Positions 40,384 through 51,095 are shown, counted from the first letter of the stretch. The stretch: 64,000 nt of DNA from Magnetovibrio sp. (GCF_036568125.1 NZ_DATCTF010000005.1:1-64000); one strand, 5' to 3'. The notes: generated by a model from the letters alone, not told the origin. Numbers and translations: made by a program.

Positions 40384-41154
40384 ATGTGCACCGTTGTCAT
40401 TTTACGCCGCCCCAACCACCCCTGGCCCCTGATTTTAGCCGCGAACCGCGATGAAAACCGCGGCCGCCCGTGGCGGACGCCCGCGCGCCATTGGCCGGAC
40501 CGCACCGACGTCACCGCCGGATTGGATGTTCTGGCCGGTGGCACCTGGCTGGGGGTCAACGATTACGGCGTGGTGGCGAGCGTGCTCAACCGCCCCGGCA
40601 CCCTGGGCCCCGCGCCGGACAAACGCTCGCGTGGGGAACTGCCGCTCGAAGCCTTGGATCACGCCGAAGCCAGCGCCGCGGCCGAAGCCCTGGCGCACCT
40701 GGACCCGGCGGCCTACCGCCCGTTCAACATGTTGATCGCCGATGCCCGCGAAGCGTTCTGGATCGCGGCCCGGGCGGGCGAACGCCGCGTTCACGTCGCC
40801 GAGGTGGGCGAAGGCCTTTCGATGCTCACCGCGCACGACCTCAACGACGACGCGGGGTCCGCCCGCCAACGCCACCACCGCCCGAAATTCACTGCTGCCA
40901 CCCCACCGGATCCCGACTCGAGGGACTGGGAAAGCTGGCGCATGCTGATCGAAAGTCGCGAGACCGCGCCAGACGGCGGACCCGACAGCGCCATGCTGAT
41001 CGAAATGGACGATGGCTTCGCCACCTCGTCGAGTTCGCTGATCGCCCTGAGCAAACCCCGCCCGCACCGCCAAGACCACGAACCTTCGATCATTTGGCGG
41101 TTTCGCGGCGGCCTGCCGGAAGATACGTCCTGGACCACGATCGGTGGCCTGTGA
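40384..41154 (+). CDS. NRDE (TANGO2) family protein
   Basis: This 256-residue protein begins MCTVVILR and has the name-giving motif AANRDENR at about 19-26, then GGTWLGVNDYGVVASVLN. Cys2 would become the N-terminal nucleophile after methionine removal, as expected for an Ntn-hydrolase-like fold. Human TANGO2 has been linked to heme or lipid handling, but the bacterial role is open. The next stretch of 126 bases holds no gene. Confidence 0.85.
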   Translation: MCTVVILRRPNHPWPLILAANRDENRGRPWRTPARHWPDRTDVTAGLDVLAGGTWLGVNDYGVVASVLNRPGTLGPAPDKRSRGELPLEALDHAEASAAAEALAHLDPAAYRPFNMLIADAREAFWIAARAGERRVHVAEVGEGLSMLTAHDLNDDAGSARQRHHRPKFTAATPPDPDSRDWESWRMLIESRETAPDGGPDSAMLIEMDDGFATSSSSLIALSKPRPHRQDHEPSIIWRFRGGLPEDTSWTTIGGL

Positions 41155-41280
41155 TCCCCAAAACACCCCTTGCCGCAGTTCTACAGGCGCTTTACTGTTT
41201 AATATGACTTTTATTCGATCTCAACCGTCCTCCTTGGATGGCAGAAATCCCCCCCGGGTCATTTCGCGCCACGAAACGTC

Positions 41281-43242
41281 ATGACGTCGTATTTCCAATT
41301 TCTCACGTCGGCACAGGACCCATCCATCGCATATTTGGGCACATACGATCCCGTGCTGGTGGTCGTATCTATTTTGACCGCCATATTCGCTTCGTTTATG
41401 GCGCTGCAATTGTCCGGGCGCATCTCGCACGCGTCATCGTTTGCGAAAAAAACGATTTGGCTGGCGCCCGGCGCCTTGGCGATGGGCGGCGGGGTCTGGG
41501 CCATGCACTTCATCGGCATGTTGGCCTTCAGCCTGCCGTGCGGAATTTCATACGACCCTCTCATCACCCTGGCGTCCATGGTGCCCGGCATCTTGGCCAG
41601 CGCGGTGGCGCTGTGGGTGATCAGCCACACGCAGATATCGGCCATGACACTGGCGTTGGGCGGCACGCTCATGGGCGGGGGCATCGGCACCATGCACTAT
41701 TCGGGCATGGCCGCGATGCGTTTGGACGCGGTCATTTATTACTCTCCCACACTGTTCGCACTCTCCATATGCGTCGCCGTGCTGCTCGCCATCTTGGCCC
41801 TTCACGCCAAATTCGCCTTGCACAACCGTGACACGGGCCTTCCGGAATGGGCGCTGACCTTGCTCAGCGCCGTGTTCATGGGCGGCGCGGTTTCGGGCAT
41901 GCACTACATCGCAATGGAAGCGGCATTCTTCATCCCCGCTGGGGACACCTCGACGGCCGCTCCGGGGCTGGCGCCCACCGTGTTGGCCGTCGGCATAGGC
42001 ACGGTGACCGTCATGGTGGTCGCGCTGACGCTTGCCGCGACCATTTTGGCCCAGCACATGGAAACCATCGCCAAGCTGGAAACCGAAATTCAAGAACGCA
42101 AGCGTGCCGAAGATCAGATCCAGCGCCTTTCGCGCGCCGTCGAGCAAAGCCCCGCCGGGGTGGTGATGACCGATTTGAACGGCACCATCGTGTACGTGAA
42201 CTCGCGGTTCACCGAAATGAACGGCTACACCCTCGCAGACGTGATCGGAAAATCGCCGCGCATTCTCAAATCCGGGCGCACCTCGAACCAGGAATACGCC
42301 AACATGTGGGCGACGATATCGCAGGGCCATGAATGGCGGGGCGAACTGTACAACAAACGCAAAGACGGCAGCTTTTATTGGGAATTCCTGTCCATCAGCA
42401 CCATCCGCGACGCGAACGGCGAACCGATCAATTACTTAGGGATTCAAGAGGACATCACCGAAACCAAGTCCGCGATGAGCGCGCTTCAACACGCAAAAGA
42501 GGACGCGGAATACGCCAACCACGTCAAATCGCAATTTCTCGCCTCCATGAGCCACGAACTGCGCACACCGTTGAACGCCATCATCGGCTTTTCCGAAATG
42601 GTGATGAGCGAACTGTTCGGCCCGGTGGGCAGCCCCAAATACCTTGAATACACCAAGGACATTCACGATTCGGGGGAACATCTCTTGGAACTGATCACCG
42701 ACATCTTGGACATGTCGAAGATCGAAAGCGGCAATCTGCAGCTCAATGAAAGCCAAGTGGAAATTTCACGCATCGCGGAAACCTGCCGAAAACTGGTGAA
42801 CAGCCGCGCCAACGACAAGGACATCACCCTGCTGGCCGACCTGCCCAACCCGTCGCCGGTGGTGATGGGTGATTCGGTCCGCTTGAAGCAAATTTTCATC
42901 AATCTACTGACCAACGCGGTCAAATACACGCCGCGTGGCGGCGACATCGCCATGGACATCGGCATCGATGAGCGCGGCGGCTTGAAGATCACCATCGCGG
43001 ACACGGGAATCGGCATGTCCGAAGAGGATATTCCCCGTGCGCTGGAGCCGTTTTCGCAAATTGGCGACATTATGTCGGCACCCAGCGAAGGGGTCGGCCT
43101 GGGCCTGTATCTAACGCGTTCATTGGTGGAAATGCATGGCGGAATACTGCATATAGACAGCAGTCTGGGCCACGGCACGACCGTAACCGTAAGCCTTCCG
43201 CGCAGCAGGGTGCTCGATACCGGCGGCAGCGTGCCCATTTAA
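41281..43242 (+). CDS. MHYT-PAS sensor histidine kinase
   Basis: This 653-residue membrane kinase has an N-terminal seven-helix MHYT sensor with repeated motifs MHFIGM, MHYSGM and MHYIAM (near 77, 139 and 205), proposed to hold copper and sense oxygen, CO or NO. A PAS domain follows at about 280-400 with a PAC tail. The HisKA domain has SHELRTPLNAIIGFSEM with phospho-acceptor His near 424. The ATPase domain ends with GVGLGLYLTRSLVEMHGG. There is no receiver domain and no response regulator gene next to it, so its partner is elsewhere. Confidence 0.93.
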   Translation: MTSYFQFLTSAQDPSIAYLGTYDPVLVVVSILTAIFASFMALQLSGRISHASSFAKKTIWLAPGALAMGGGVWAMHFIGMLAFSLPCGISYDPLITLASMVPGILASAVALWVISHTQISAMTLALGGTLMGGGIGTMHYSGMAAMRLDAVIYYSPTLFALSICVAVLLAILALHAKFALHNRDTGLPEWALTLLSAVFMGGAVSGMHYIAMEAAFFIPAGDTSTAAPGLAPTVLAVGIGTVTVMVVALTLAATILAQHMETIAKLETEIQERKRAEDQIQRLSRAVEQSPAGVVMTDLNGTIVYVNSRFTEMNGYTLADVIGKSPRILKSGRTSNQEYANMWATISQGHEWRGELYNKRKDGSFYWEFLSISTIRDANGEPINYLGIQEDITETKSAMSALQHAKEDAEYANHVKSQFLASMSHELRTPLNAIIGFSEMVMSELFGPVGSPKYLEYTKDIHDSGEHLLELITDILDMSKIESGNLQLNESQVEISRIAETCRKLVNSRANDKDITLLADLPNPSPVVMGDSVRLKQIFINLLTNAVKYTPRGGDIAMDIGIDERGGLKITIADTGIGMSEEDIPRALEPFSQIGDIMSAPSEGVGLGLYLTRSLVEMHGGILHIDSSLGHGTTVTVSLPRSRVLDTGGSVPI

Positions 43243-43389
43243 CCGCCCGGCCATGCGGGGAAAAGCGCCTCAAAATAGCTTTGAAACATTGTTTTGCCGC
43301 CGTCCAAGTGCTATATCACCCCCTTCTTAAAGGCGCGATGGGCTCACGGTGAAAGTGCGCTCCCGGGCCACCAACGGAAAGCAGATATC

Positions 43390-44154
43390 ATGGCCAAACG
43401 CAGGCAGCTTTATGAAGGCAAGGCAAAGGTGATCTTCGAAGGTCCCGAGCCCGGCACCGTGGTCCAATATTTCAAGGACGACGCCACCGCTTTCAACAAC
43501 AAAAAGCAGGGCACCATCACCGGCAAAGGTGTGCTGAACAACCGCATCTCCGAGTACTTGATGACCAAGATCGCGGATATCGGCATTCCCACCCATTTCG
43601 TGCGTCGCCTCAATATGCGCGAACAGTTGGTGCGCGAAGTTGAAATCATCCCCATCGAGGTGGTGGTGCGCAACATCGTCGCAGGCTCGCTGGCGAAGCG
43701 TTTTGACATGCCCGAAGGCACGCCGCTGCCGCGTTCCATCGTCGAGTACTATTACAAGTCCGACGCGCTGGACGATCCGATGATTTCCGAAGAGCACATC
43801 ACCGCGTTCGGCTGGGCCACCCCGCCCGATATGGATGAAATCATGTCCATGTCGCTGCGCATCAACGATTTCCTCACCGGCCTGTTTTTGGGCATCGGCA
43901 TCCGTTTGGTGGATTTCAAGCTGGAATTCGGCCGCGTTTGGGATGAAGAGCAAATGCGCATCATCCTCGCCGACGAAATCAGCCCCGACAATTGCCGCCT
44001 GTGGGACATGAACACCAACGAGAAGCTGGACAAAGACCGCTTCCGCCGCGACCTGGGCAATGTCGAAGAGGCCTACCAGGAAGTCGCACGGCGTCTCGGC
44101 ATTTTGCCGGAATCGGGCCCTGGCGATCTCGCCGGACCGGACACCCTGCAGTAA
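43390..44154 (+). CDS. purC: SAICAR synthase
   Basis: PurC joins aspartate to CAIR in purine synthesis. The 254-residue protein starts [13 protein letters not shown] and has the signatures [13 protein letters not shown] near 117 and [10 protein letters not shown] near 175. The start at 43390 is chosen over the upstream in-frame start at 43294 because it follows GGAAAG and gives the standard N-terminus. It opens the purC-purS-purQ-purL block. Confidence 0.97.
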   Translation: MAKRRQLYEGKAKVIFEGPEPGTVVQYFKDDATAFNNKKQGTITGKGVLNNRISEYLMTKIADIGIPTHFVRRLNMREQLVREVEIIPIEVVVRNIVAGSLAKRFDMPEGTPLPRSIVEYYYKSDALDDPMISEEHITAFGWATPPDMDEIMSMSLRINDFLTGLFLGIGIRLVDFKLEFGRVWDEEQMRIILADEISPDNCRLWDMNTNEKLDKDRFRRDLGNVEEAYQEVARRLGILPESGPGDLAGPDTLQ

Positions 44155-44236
44155 CGTCTCAACTCACTCAGGCCGAGGCAACCCTCGGCCTGAGTTCGTT
44201 TCTACGATCAATCAGAGAGCATCTCAGAGAGCACCC

Positions 44237-44479
44237 ATGAAAGCCAAAGTTCACGTCACCTTGAAAAACGGCGTCCTCGACCCCCAGGGCAAGGCCATCG
44301 AACACACCCTCTCCTCGCTCGGCTTTGGCGGCGTCAACGAAGCACGCCAAGGCAAGTTCATCGAACTGGAACTGGCCGAGACCGACGCGGACAAAGCCCG
44401 CGCCCAAGTGGACGAGATGTGCAAAAAGCTGCTCGCCAACACGGTTATCGAGAACTACACCATCGACATCGAAGGCTGA
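44237..44479 (+). CDS. purS: FGAM synthase subunit PurS
   Basis: PurS is the small bridging subunit of the three-part FGAM synthase with PurQ and PurL. The 80-residue protein begins [20 protein letters not shown] and has the conserved [16 protein letters not shown] segment. Length is standard. The longer open frame from 44060 overlaps purC and is not used. It is five bases ahead of purQ. Confidence 0.95.
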   Translation: MKAKVHVTLKNGVLDPQGKAIEHTLSSLGFGGVNEARQGKFIELELAETDADKARAQVDEMCKKLLANTVIENYTIDIEG

Positions 44480-44484
44480 GTCCC

Positions 44485-45150
44485 ATGAAAGCCTGCGTCA
44501 TCGTATTCCCCGCCTCCAACTGCGACCGCGACATGCAGGTTGCGCTGGAGCAATCCCTTGGCTCCCCCGTCGACATGGTCTGGCACCGCGAGACCGATTT
44601 GTCCGGCTACGATCTGGTCGCCATTCCGGGTGGCTTTTCCTACGGCGATTATCTGCGCTGCGGCGCCATGGCGGCGCGTTCGCCGATCATGGCCGAAGTG
44701 GTCAAGCACGCGAACCGCGGCGCACCGGTGCTCGGCGTGTGCAACGGATTCCAGGTGCTGTGCGAAAGCGGCCTGCTGCCGGGCGTGCTGATGCGCAACG
44801 CAAACCTTAAGTTCATCTGCAAAGATGTGAAACTGAAGGTCGAGCGCAACGACACCGTGTTCACCAGCGGCTACGATGCCGGCGAGATCGTCACCTATCC
44901 GGTGGCGCACCACGACGGCAACTACTTCACCGACGCTGAAACCTTGAAAGCCATCGAAGGCAACGGCCAAGTGGCGTTCCGCTACGTTAAGAACCCCAAT
45001 GGTTCGATCAACGACATCGCCGGCGTGCTCAACGAGGCCGGCAACGTGCTGGGCCTGATGCCGCACCCCGAACGTCTGGTCGACCCGTTGCTGGGCGGCA
45101 CCGACGGACGGCCGATGTTCGACGGCCTGATCAAAAGCATTGCGGCCTAA
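44485..45150 (+). CDS. purQ: FGAM synthase glutaminase subunit PurQ
   Basis: PurQ supplies ammonia from glutamine to PurL. The 221-residue class I glutamine amidotransferase has the nucleophile Cys in GVCNGFQVL near 86, the [15 protein letters not shown] segment near 50 and the His-Glu pair in LMPHPERL near 195. The start [16 protein letters not shown] at 44485 matches homologues; the upstream frame is a shadow. Confidence 0.96.
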   Translation: MKACVIVFPASNCDRDMQVALEQSLGSPVDMVWHRETDLSGYDLVAIPGGFSYGDYLRCGAMAARSPIMAEVVKHANRGAPVLGVCNGFQVLCESGLLPGVLMRNANLKFICKDVKLKVERNDTVFTSGYDAGEIVTYPVAHHDGNYFTDAETLKAIEGNGQVAFRYVKNPNGSINDIAGVLNEAGNVLGLMPHPERLVDPLLGGTDGRPMFDGLIKSIAA

Positions 45151-45165
45151 GGGGGAGCAACAGAC

Positions 45166-47370
45166 ATGACCACCATCACCCCCGAAATCGTCAAGGAACA
45201 CGGTCTCAGCGAAGACGAGTACCAAATGGTGCTCGACATCATGGGCCGCGAACCGAACCTCAACGAATTGGGCATTTTCTCCGTCATGTGGTCGGAGCAT
45301 TGTTCCTACAAGTCGTCGAAAAAGTGGCTTAAGACCCTGCCGACCAAAGCGCCGTGGGTGATTTGCGGCCCGGGCGAAAACGCCGGCATCATCGACATCG
45401 GCGACGACGACGCGATCGTCTTTAAGATGGAAAGCCACAACCACCCCAGCTACATCGAACCGTACCAAGGTGCGGCGACGGGCGTCGGCGGCATCATGCG
45501 CGACGTGTTCACCATGGGCGCGCGGCCCATCGCCAACTTGAACGCCCTGCGTTTCGGCGTACCGGATCATCCGAAAACCCGTCACCTCGTGCATGGCGTG
45601 GTCGAAGGCATCGGCGGCTACGGCAACTGCATGGGCGTGCCCACGGTGGGCGGCGAATGCGAGTTTGATGCCAGCTACGACGGCAACATCTTGGTCAACG
45701 CCATGTGCGTCGGCCTGGCGGACGCCAAGAACATCTTCTATTGCGCCGCTGCGGGCATCGGCAATCCGGTGGTTTACGTCGGTTCCAAGACCGGCCGCGA
45801 CGGCATCCACGGCGCGACCATGGCGTCGGCCGAATTCACCGAGGATTCGGAAGAAAAACGCCCCACGGTTCAAGTCGGCGACCCGTTCACCGAAAAGCTG
45901 CTGTTGGAAGCATGCCTGGAATTGATGCAGACCGACGCCATCGTCGCCATTCAAGACATGGGCGCGGCGGGTTTGACCTCTTCGAGCTTCGAAATGGCGT
46001 CCCAAGGCGGTGTCGGCATCGACATGAACCTGGACAACGTGCCGCAGCGCGAACAGAACATGACGCCTTACGAGATGATGCTGTCGGAATCTCAAGAGCG
46101 CATGCTGATGGTGCTGAAACCCGGCAAAGAAGAGATGGCCAAAGCCATCTTCGAAAAGTGGGAATTGGACTTCGCCATCATCGGCGAGCTTACCGACACC
46201 GGGCGCATGCGTCTGTTCCACAAGGGCGAAATGGTCGGTGATCTGCCCATCGACCCGCTGGCCGAAGCCAGCCCCGAGTACGACCGTCCGCACGTGCCGA
46301 CCCCCAAGCGCCCCGATATCAAACCTGAAGACGTCGCTGCGCCGGCCGACATCATGGCCACGATCAAGACCTTGGTCAGCACCCCGAACGGCTGTTCCAA
46401 GCGCTGGATCTGGGAACAGTACGACCACATGGTCATGGGCGACACCACGGGTTTGGGCCGTCCCGGCGGCGACGCCGCGATGGTGCGCATTCACGGATCG
46501 AACAAGGCCGTCGCCATGTCGTCCGACGTGACGCCGCGCTATTGCGTCGCCGATCCCATCGAGGGTGGGCGTCAAGCGGTTGCAGAAACCTATCGCAACA
46601 TCACCGCTACCGGCGCGTTGCCGTTGGCGATCACCGACAACATGAATTTCGGCAACCCGCAGCGTCCGGAAATCATGGGCCAATTCGTCGGCGCGGTTCA
46701 GGGCATCGGCGAAGCGTGCATTGCGCTCGACTATCCGGTCGTGTCCGGCAACGTGTCGCTCTATAACGAAACCAACGGCCAAGGCATTCTGCCCACCCCG
46801 ACCATCGGTGGCGTGGGGCTGATCAAGGACGTCAGCAAGGCCGTAGGCATGGGCTTTGTCGCCGAAGGCGAAGCGATCGTGCTGATCGGTGAGACCGCCG
46901 GACATATGGGCGCGACCCAGTACCTGGCGGAAATCGAAGGCCGCAACGAAGGTTCCGCCCCGCACGTCGATTTGGTGGCGGAACGCAAGAACGGCGATTT
47001 CGTGCGCAGCCAGATCCTCGACGGCCACATCACTGCCTGTCATGATCTGTCCGATGGCGGCCTTGGTGTCGCCCTGGCGGAAATGGCGATGAAGTCCGGT
47101 CTTGGCGCCAACGTCGAAGACCAAAGCGGCGCGTTGCCTTTGCATGCGTGGTTGTTCGGTGAAGATCAGGCTCGCTACCTCGCCACCACCCGCGACGCCG
47201 ATGCCCTGTTGTCCGCGGCGGCACGCGCCGGCGTGGTTGCCAGTAAAATCGGCGTGGTCCAAAGTGATGCCTTGACCATTGCAAACGCAGGGACCATATC
47301 CGTTAGCAACTTGTCTGAGGCCCACGAAGCCTGGATGCCGGACTACATGGCCCACCCGGATTACGAATAA
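45166..47370 (+). CDS. purL: FGAM synthase catalytic subunit PurL
   Basis: PurL is the ATP-dependent synthetase part of FGAM synthase. At 734 residues it is the small PurL form that needs PurS and PurQ, both encoded just upstream. Visible motifs are [14 protein letters not shown] near 40-53, KMESHNHPS near 87 and [15 protein letters not shown] near 426. It is followed by bolA after 29 bases. Confidence 0.97.
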   Translation: MTTITPEIVKEHGLSEDEYQMVLDIMGREPNLNELGIFSVMWSEHCSYKSSKKWLKTLPTKAPWVICGPGENAGIIDIGDDDAIVFKMESHNHPSYIEPYQGAATGVGGIMRDVFTMGARPIANLNALRFGVPDHPKTRHLVHGVVEGIGGYGNCMGVPTVGGECEFDASYDGNILVNAMCVGLADAKNIFYCAAAGIGNPVVYVGSKTGRDGIHGATMASAEFTEDSEEKRPTVQVGDPFTEKLLLEACLELMQTDAIVAIQDMGAAGLTSSSFEMASQGGVGIDMNLDNVPQREQNMTPYEMMLSESQERMLMVLKPGKEEMAKAIFEKWELDFAIIGELTDTGRMRLFHKGEMVGDLPIDPLAEASPEYDRPHVPTPKRPDIKPEDVAAPADIMATIKTLVSTPNGCSKRWIWEQYDHMVMGDTTGLGRPGGDAAMVRIHGSNKAVAMSSDVTPRYCVADPIEGGRQAVAETYRNITATGALPLAITDNMNFGNPQRPEIMGQFVGAVQGIGEACIALDYPVVSGNVSLYNETNGQGILPTPTIGGVGLIKDVSKAVGMGFVAEGEAIVLIGETAGHMGATQYLAEIEGRNEGSAPHVDLVAERKNGDFVRSQILDGHITACHDLSDGGLGVALAEMAMKSGLGANVEDQSGALPLHAWLFGEDQARYLATTRDADALLSAAARAGVVASKIGVVQSDALTIANAGTISVSNLSEAHEAWMPDYMAHPDYE

Positions 47371-47399
47371 GTCCGGTTTTAATTTAGAGGAGATACCCC

Positions 47400-47639
47400 A
47401 TGGCGATGGAAGCCGCTGAGATCGAACGCCTGATCAAGGAAGGTTTGCCCGATGCCGAGGTTTACATCGAAGACCTGCGCGGCGACGGCGATCACTACGC
47501 CGCGCGCGTGGTGTCGAAAGCCTTCATCGGCAAATCCCGTGTGCAACAGCATCAAATGGTCTACGCCGCACTGAAAGGCAGCATGGATCAAGCCCTGCAC
47601 GCATTGGGCCTTCAGACCTCAGCTCCCGAAGACGCTTAA
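47400..47639 (+). CDS. BolA family protein
   Basis: This 79-residue protein is a BolA-type partner of monothiol glutaredoxins. It has AEIERLIKEGLPDAEVYIEDL and the conserved histidine in SRVQQHQMVYAAL near 52. BolA and GrxD form [2Fe-2S]-bridged pairs involved in iron-sulfur delivery and iron sensing. The gene directly precedes grxD, and AGAGGAG lies ahead of its ATG. Confidence 0.92.
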   Translation: MAMEAAEIERLIKEGLPDAEVYIEDLRGDGDHYAARVVSKAFIGKSRVQQHQMVYAALKGSMDQALHALGLQTSAPEDA

Positions 47640-47678
47640 GCGCCGCGCAGAGTGCAATTCAAAAGGATTTATGAAAAC

Positions 47679-48017
47679 ATGAGTGACAATCCCGTATTCG
47701 ACCGCATCAAATCTGAAATCGACAGCACCGACGTGGTGCTGTTCATGAAGGGCAACCCGATGTTCCCGCAGTGCGGTTTTTCCGCCGCAGTCGTCGGTGC
47801 GCTGAGCACCATGCAGGTCAAATTCAAAGGCATCGACGTGCTGCAAGACATGGAAATCCGTGAAGGCATCAAAGCCTATTCCAATTGGCCGACCATTCCG
47901 CAGCTCTACGTCAAAGGCGAATTCATCGGCGGTTGCGACATCGTCAAGGAAATGTACCAAACCGGCGAACTGCAAAAGCTGTTCGACGACAAGGGCATCG
48001 CCTACCAAGCCGCTTAA
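47679..48017 (+). CDS. grxD: Monothiol glutaredoxin GrxD
   Basis: GrxD carries and transfers [2Fe-2S] clusters. The 112-residue protein has the monothiol CGFS site in NPMFPQCGFSAAVV near 33 and the glutathione-contacting WPTIPQLYVKGEFIGGCD segment. The start at 47679 (MSDNPVFDRI) is chosen by homologue pattern; the upstream open frame adds nine residues with poor support. Its position after bolA agrees with their joint function. Confidence 0.95.
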   Translation: MSDNPVFDRIKSEIDSTDVVLFMKGNPMFPQCGFSAAVVGALSTMQVKFKGIDVLQDMEIREGIKAYSNWPTIPQLYVKGEFIGGCDIVKEMYQTGELQKLFDDKGIAYQAA

Positions 48018-48043
48018 TTCGGCTGACGCCCACCGCACTTCTG

Positions 48044-48074
48044 AAAGGCCGCTCCTCACCGGGGCGGCCTTTTT
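48044..48074 (+). terminator. Terminator after grxD
   Basis: AAAGGCCGCTCC (48044-48055) pairs with GGGGCGGCCTTT (48061-48072), including one G-T pair, and continues into T. It closes the purine-bolA-grxD block. Confidence 0.85.
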
Positions 48075-48181
48075 CATGGGCAGATTTGTATTTTGTCATA
48101 TTTTTGTAGCATTTCCTGCTCGGGCAATTGTAAAAGGACGAAATTGCTCGTGCGCGGGCCTGTCAGTCGGGGGGCTGCTCT

Positions 48182-49648
48182 GTGACATCATCGACTTGGA
48201 CCAATTTTTTGGCACGCACATTTGTGCCTATTGTTGCGCTCTTATCGACCATTGGCCTCCATTACCTGGTCGCCAACATCTCGCTCCTGCCCGCATCGTG
48301 GGAAATTCCTGCATCACAAGCAGCGCAAACACTCGTTTGGCTGAGTGGGGCATATCTATTCAACCGACTGATCGTTTTGATCATTTGGCAGGGGTTCGTC
48401 ACAAAAACGCTCGGTCGAAACCCACCCCGCCTGATCGTACAGCTCAGCGGCGTGGTGGTTTTCTTCCTGGCCCTATCGGGCATCCTCGCCAATGTTTACG
48501 ATCAGTCCGTAACCGCCCTGTGGGCGACATCCGGCGCACTCGGCTTGATCATCGGCTTTGCTTTACGCAACCTGATCTTAGACACGTTTTCGGGGCTGGC
48601 AATCCATATGGAGCGGCCCTTCAAGGTCGGCGATTTCATCAACTGCCACACCCGCTTTGGCGAATATGTCGGACGCGTCGAAGAAACAAACTGGCGCACC
48701 ACCCGGTTGTGGACCACATCGCGCACCATGGTGATCATCCCCAACAGCTTCCTCACCACGACCATTGTCACCAATTTCGACATGCCCGACTTGGTCGGAC
48801 GCTTTCAAATCGATGTGGTCTTGGACTTTAGCGTCCCCACCGATAGGGCTTTGCGTATTCTGGGTGCAGCGCTTACGCAATCCATCGGTAATGCCGGACC
48901 GCTGGCCCACCCGGCACCCAAAGTACGCGCCAATGGCATATCGCCACACGGCATCGAATACCGTCTACGTTATTTCCTCAACCCCACAAAGGTCACCCCC
49001 AGCAAAGCCCGCAATACGATCATCGCCAACATCGCCTCGCACCTCAATCACGCAGGGCTGAGTTTGACGCCGCCGCGGCGCGATGTGTTCTTGGCGCGCA
49101 TGCCGTGGCGCCAACGCAACTGGAACTACGACAAAGACCAGGTGCATCAACTCGGTCGCCTGTCGCTATTTTCATCCCTGGCCGAAGAAGACCTCATCTT
49201 TATCGCCGAACGCATGACCGTCAAATCCATGTCACGTGGAGATGTGGTGGTGCGCGAAGGCGAGATGGGGGATTCGATGTTCATTCTGGCCGAAGGTCTT
49301 CTTGAAGTGTTCATCGACCAAGACGACGGCAGCCGTTTGCAGGTTGCCGACCTCGGACCTGGGACGTTCTTTGGTGAAAAATCCATGCTCACCGGCGAAA
49401 AACGATCCGCCACCATCGTCTGCGCCGCGGACAGCGTGTTGTGCGAAATCACCAAGGCCAACATGTCGGAATTGATGGAAAGCAACCCAGAAGTGGCGCC
49501 GCTGCTCAGTCACGCCATCGCCGAACGCGAAATTCATAACATCGCGGTGCTCAGCGACACGGCCCAGGCCGACCTCAGCCTGCAAGTCGATGAAGCCGCT
49601 GGAGCTTTCTTAACCAAAATCCGCGCTTTCTTCGCGCGTGCATCGTAA
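48182..49648 (+). CDS. MscS-type channel with cyclic-nucleotide-binding domain
   Basis: This 488-residue inner-membrane protein has about four transmembrane helices (residues 12-150), an MscS pore helix region (LWATSGALGLIIGFALRN near 118-135) and the MscS beta domain (GDFINCHTRFGEYVGRVEE). A cyclic-nucleotide-binding domain at about 325-450 follows, with FFGEKSMLTGEKRSATIV as phosphate-binding cassette. It belongs to the bCNG group, channels gated by cyclic nucleotides rather than mainly by tension. Start is GTG at 48182; the arginine at the cassette end is kept, so nucleotide binding is plausible. Confidence 0.9.
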   Translation: MTSSTWTNFLARTFVPIVALLSTIGLHYLVANISLLPASWEIPASQAAQTLVWLSGAYLFNRLIVLIIWQGFVTKTLGRNPPRLIVQLSGVVVFFLALSGILANVYDQSVTALWATSGALGLIIGFALRNLILDTFSGLAIHMERPFKVGDFINCHTRFGEYVGRVEETNWRTTRLWTTSRTMVIIPNSFLTTTIVTNFDMPDLVGRFQIDVVLDFSVPTDRALRILGAALTQSIGNAGPLAHPAPKVRANGISPHGIEYRLRYFLNPTKVTPSKARNTIIANIASHLNHAGLSLTPPRRDVFLARMPWRQRNWNYDKDQVHQLGRLSLFSSLAEEDLIFIAERMTVKSMSRGDVVVREGEMGDSMFILAEGLLEVFIDQDDGSRLQVADLGPGTFFGEKSMLTGEKRSATIVCAADSVLCEITKANMSELMESNPEVAPLLSHAIAEREIHNIAVLSDTAQADLSLQVDEAAGAFLTKIRAFFARAS

Positions 49649-49656
49649 GCCGAAAT

Positions 49657-50097
49657 TTACACAACGAACGCACCCTCGCCATCGCCGCGAGGTTCATCTT
49701 GGTAATCGATGCTTTGCAGAAAACTTTTAAAGCCCATATCCGACTTGATGAAGACCGTCAATAAGAGCCCCGAAACTTCACGCAACAATTCGTCCAAATC
49801 AGCACCTTCGCGGCACTGATCCAAAAGTTGATTGAGCCGCTTCATGCCGTCGACATGCTCGTTTCGCTCCACCTCCATGTCCGGGTAGCCGAGATCCCGC
49901 ATGATGGTTTCTTCTTCGTCGATGTGCCGCACGAACATGTCTCTCAGCTCAATGAGGACCGTGTGGAGTTCTGCCGCAGCGACCGAATTCCCGACTAAAT
50001 CAACGCACTTGTTCACAAGTCCGACGAGTGCAGCATGCCCGGCATCGATTTGCCGGTGCCCGACCAGCATCGATTCGTTCAACGTCAAATGATCCAT
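49657..50097 (-). CDS. Hemerythrin-fold protein with degenerate iron site
   Basis: This 146-residue protein aligns to bacteriohemerythrin almost residue by residue. Kept ligands are His21, His58, Glu62, His81 and Asp120. The histidine expected at 77 is Glu (in VERNEH) and the one five residues before Asp120 is Val, so one of the two irons would have a single histidine left. The conserved N-terminal Trp is also missing. Oxygen binding of the normal type is therefore doubtful; a single-iron or metal-free regulatory role is possible. The ATG at 50097 follows CAGGGA. It converges with the channel gene. Confidence 0.85.
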   Translation of the reverse strand: MDHLTLNESMLVGHRQIDAGHAALVGLVNKCVDLVGNSVAAAELHTVLIELRDMFVRHIDEEETIMRDLGYPDMEVERNEHVDGMKRLNQLLDQCREGADLDELLREVSGLLLTVFIKSDMGFKSFLQSIDYQDEPRGDGEGAFVV

Positions 50098-50187
50098 TCC
50101 CTGCTGCCCGCCCGCTTTACGTTTGCCCAAGGGGAATGTAACTCAAACCCATAAGTTGTACAAATTATTTTTGGATAATATAGGCGC

Positions 50188-50219
50188 AAAAAAGGCCACT
50201 CCCTGAGGAGTGGCCTTTT
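50188..50219. terminator. Terminator for rpsD
   Basis: AAAAGGCCACTCC (50190-50202) pairs with GGAGTGGCCTTTT (50207-50219). Read on the minus strand it ends in a run of T, 38 bases after the rpsD stop. Confidence 0.9.
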
Positions 50220-50256
50220 GAATGCGCTTCTGGCGCGAATTCCGTGTTCGGCGCGG

Positions 50257-50871
50257 TTAGCGCGAATAGAATTCGATAACCAGGTTCGGTTCCATCTGAA
50301 CCGGGTACGGCACGTCTTCCAGCTTCGGGACGCGAACGAAGGAACCTTTGCCCTTTTTCACGTCGACGTCCATGTAATCGGGAATTTCGCGTTCGGACGA
50401 GTTCATCGCTTCGATGACCATCGGGATCACTTCGGAACCGCTTTTGATCTCGACCACGTCACCTTCCTTGACCATGTAGGACGGAATGTTGACGCGCTTG
50501 CCGTTGACCAGAACGTGGCCGTGGTTGACGAACTGACGGGACGCAAACACGGTCGGCACGAACTTCATGCGGTAGACCACGGCGTCCAGACGGCTTTCCA
50601 AAATACCGATCAGGTTCTCGGAGGTATCGCCTTTACGACGCACGGCTTCGGCGTAGTACTTGCGGAACTGCTTTTCGGAGATGTTGCCGTAGTAGCCCTT
50701 GAGCTTCTGTTTGGCCATCAACTGGGTGCCGTAATCGGTCGGCTTGGAACGGCGGCGACCGTGCTGGCCGGGGCCGTATTCACGGGCGTTGACCGGAGAC
50801 TTGGGGCGACCCCAGAGGTTCACGCCCAAACGGCGGTTAATCTTGTATTTCGAGCGAATACGCTTCGACAT
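50257..50871 (-). CDS. rpsD: 30S ribosomal protein S4
   Basis: S4 starts assembly of the small subunit by binding the 5' domain of 16S rRNA. The 204-residue protein begins [26 protein letters not shown] and has an S4 RNA-binding domain ([32 protein letters not shown]). It stands alone with its own promoter and terminator, as is usual for rpsD in alphaproteobacteria. Upstream 50872-51095 holds no gene. Confidence 0.98.
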   Translation of the reverse strand: MSKRIRSKYKINRRLGVNLWGRPKSPVNAREYGPGQHGRRRSKPTDYGTQLMAKQKLKGYYGNISEKQFRKYYAEAVRRKGDTSENLIGILESRLDAVVYRMKFVPTVFASRQFVNHGHVLVNGKRVNIPSYMVKEGDVVEIKSGSEVIPMVIEAMNSSEREIPDYMDVDVKKGKGSFVRVPKLEDVPYPVQMEPNLVIEFYSR

Positions 50872-51095
50872 GGTAAATCTACCTTATTTTTCAGTACGTT
50901 GTTTGTTGTTCCAGTAGTCCCAGTCAGCCCCCGAAAGGAGGGTTGAAGGGCGGGAAGACTGCCAACGAAGGGCACCATCCACATTCCCGGAAAGCTCTAA
51001 AGCGCGCACTATACGCACAAAAGTACTGAACGCAAGGGTTTTTAAGGCGATTTCGGGTGTATCAACCAGGGCATGAAACCGGGTTGAGCGGTATC

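Noticed and set aside
44455-47355. A 966-codon open frame on the minus strand opposite purQ/purL
   Set aside because: It lies fully antisense to unmistakable purQ and purL, is His/Arg-rich as expected from GC-rich third positions, and shows no family motif.
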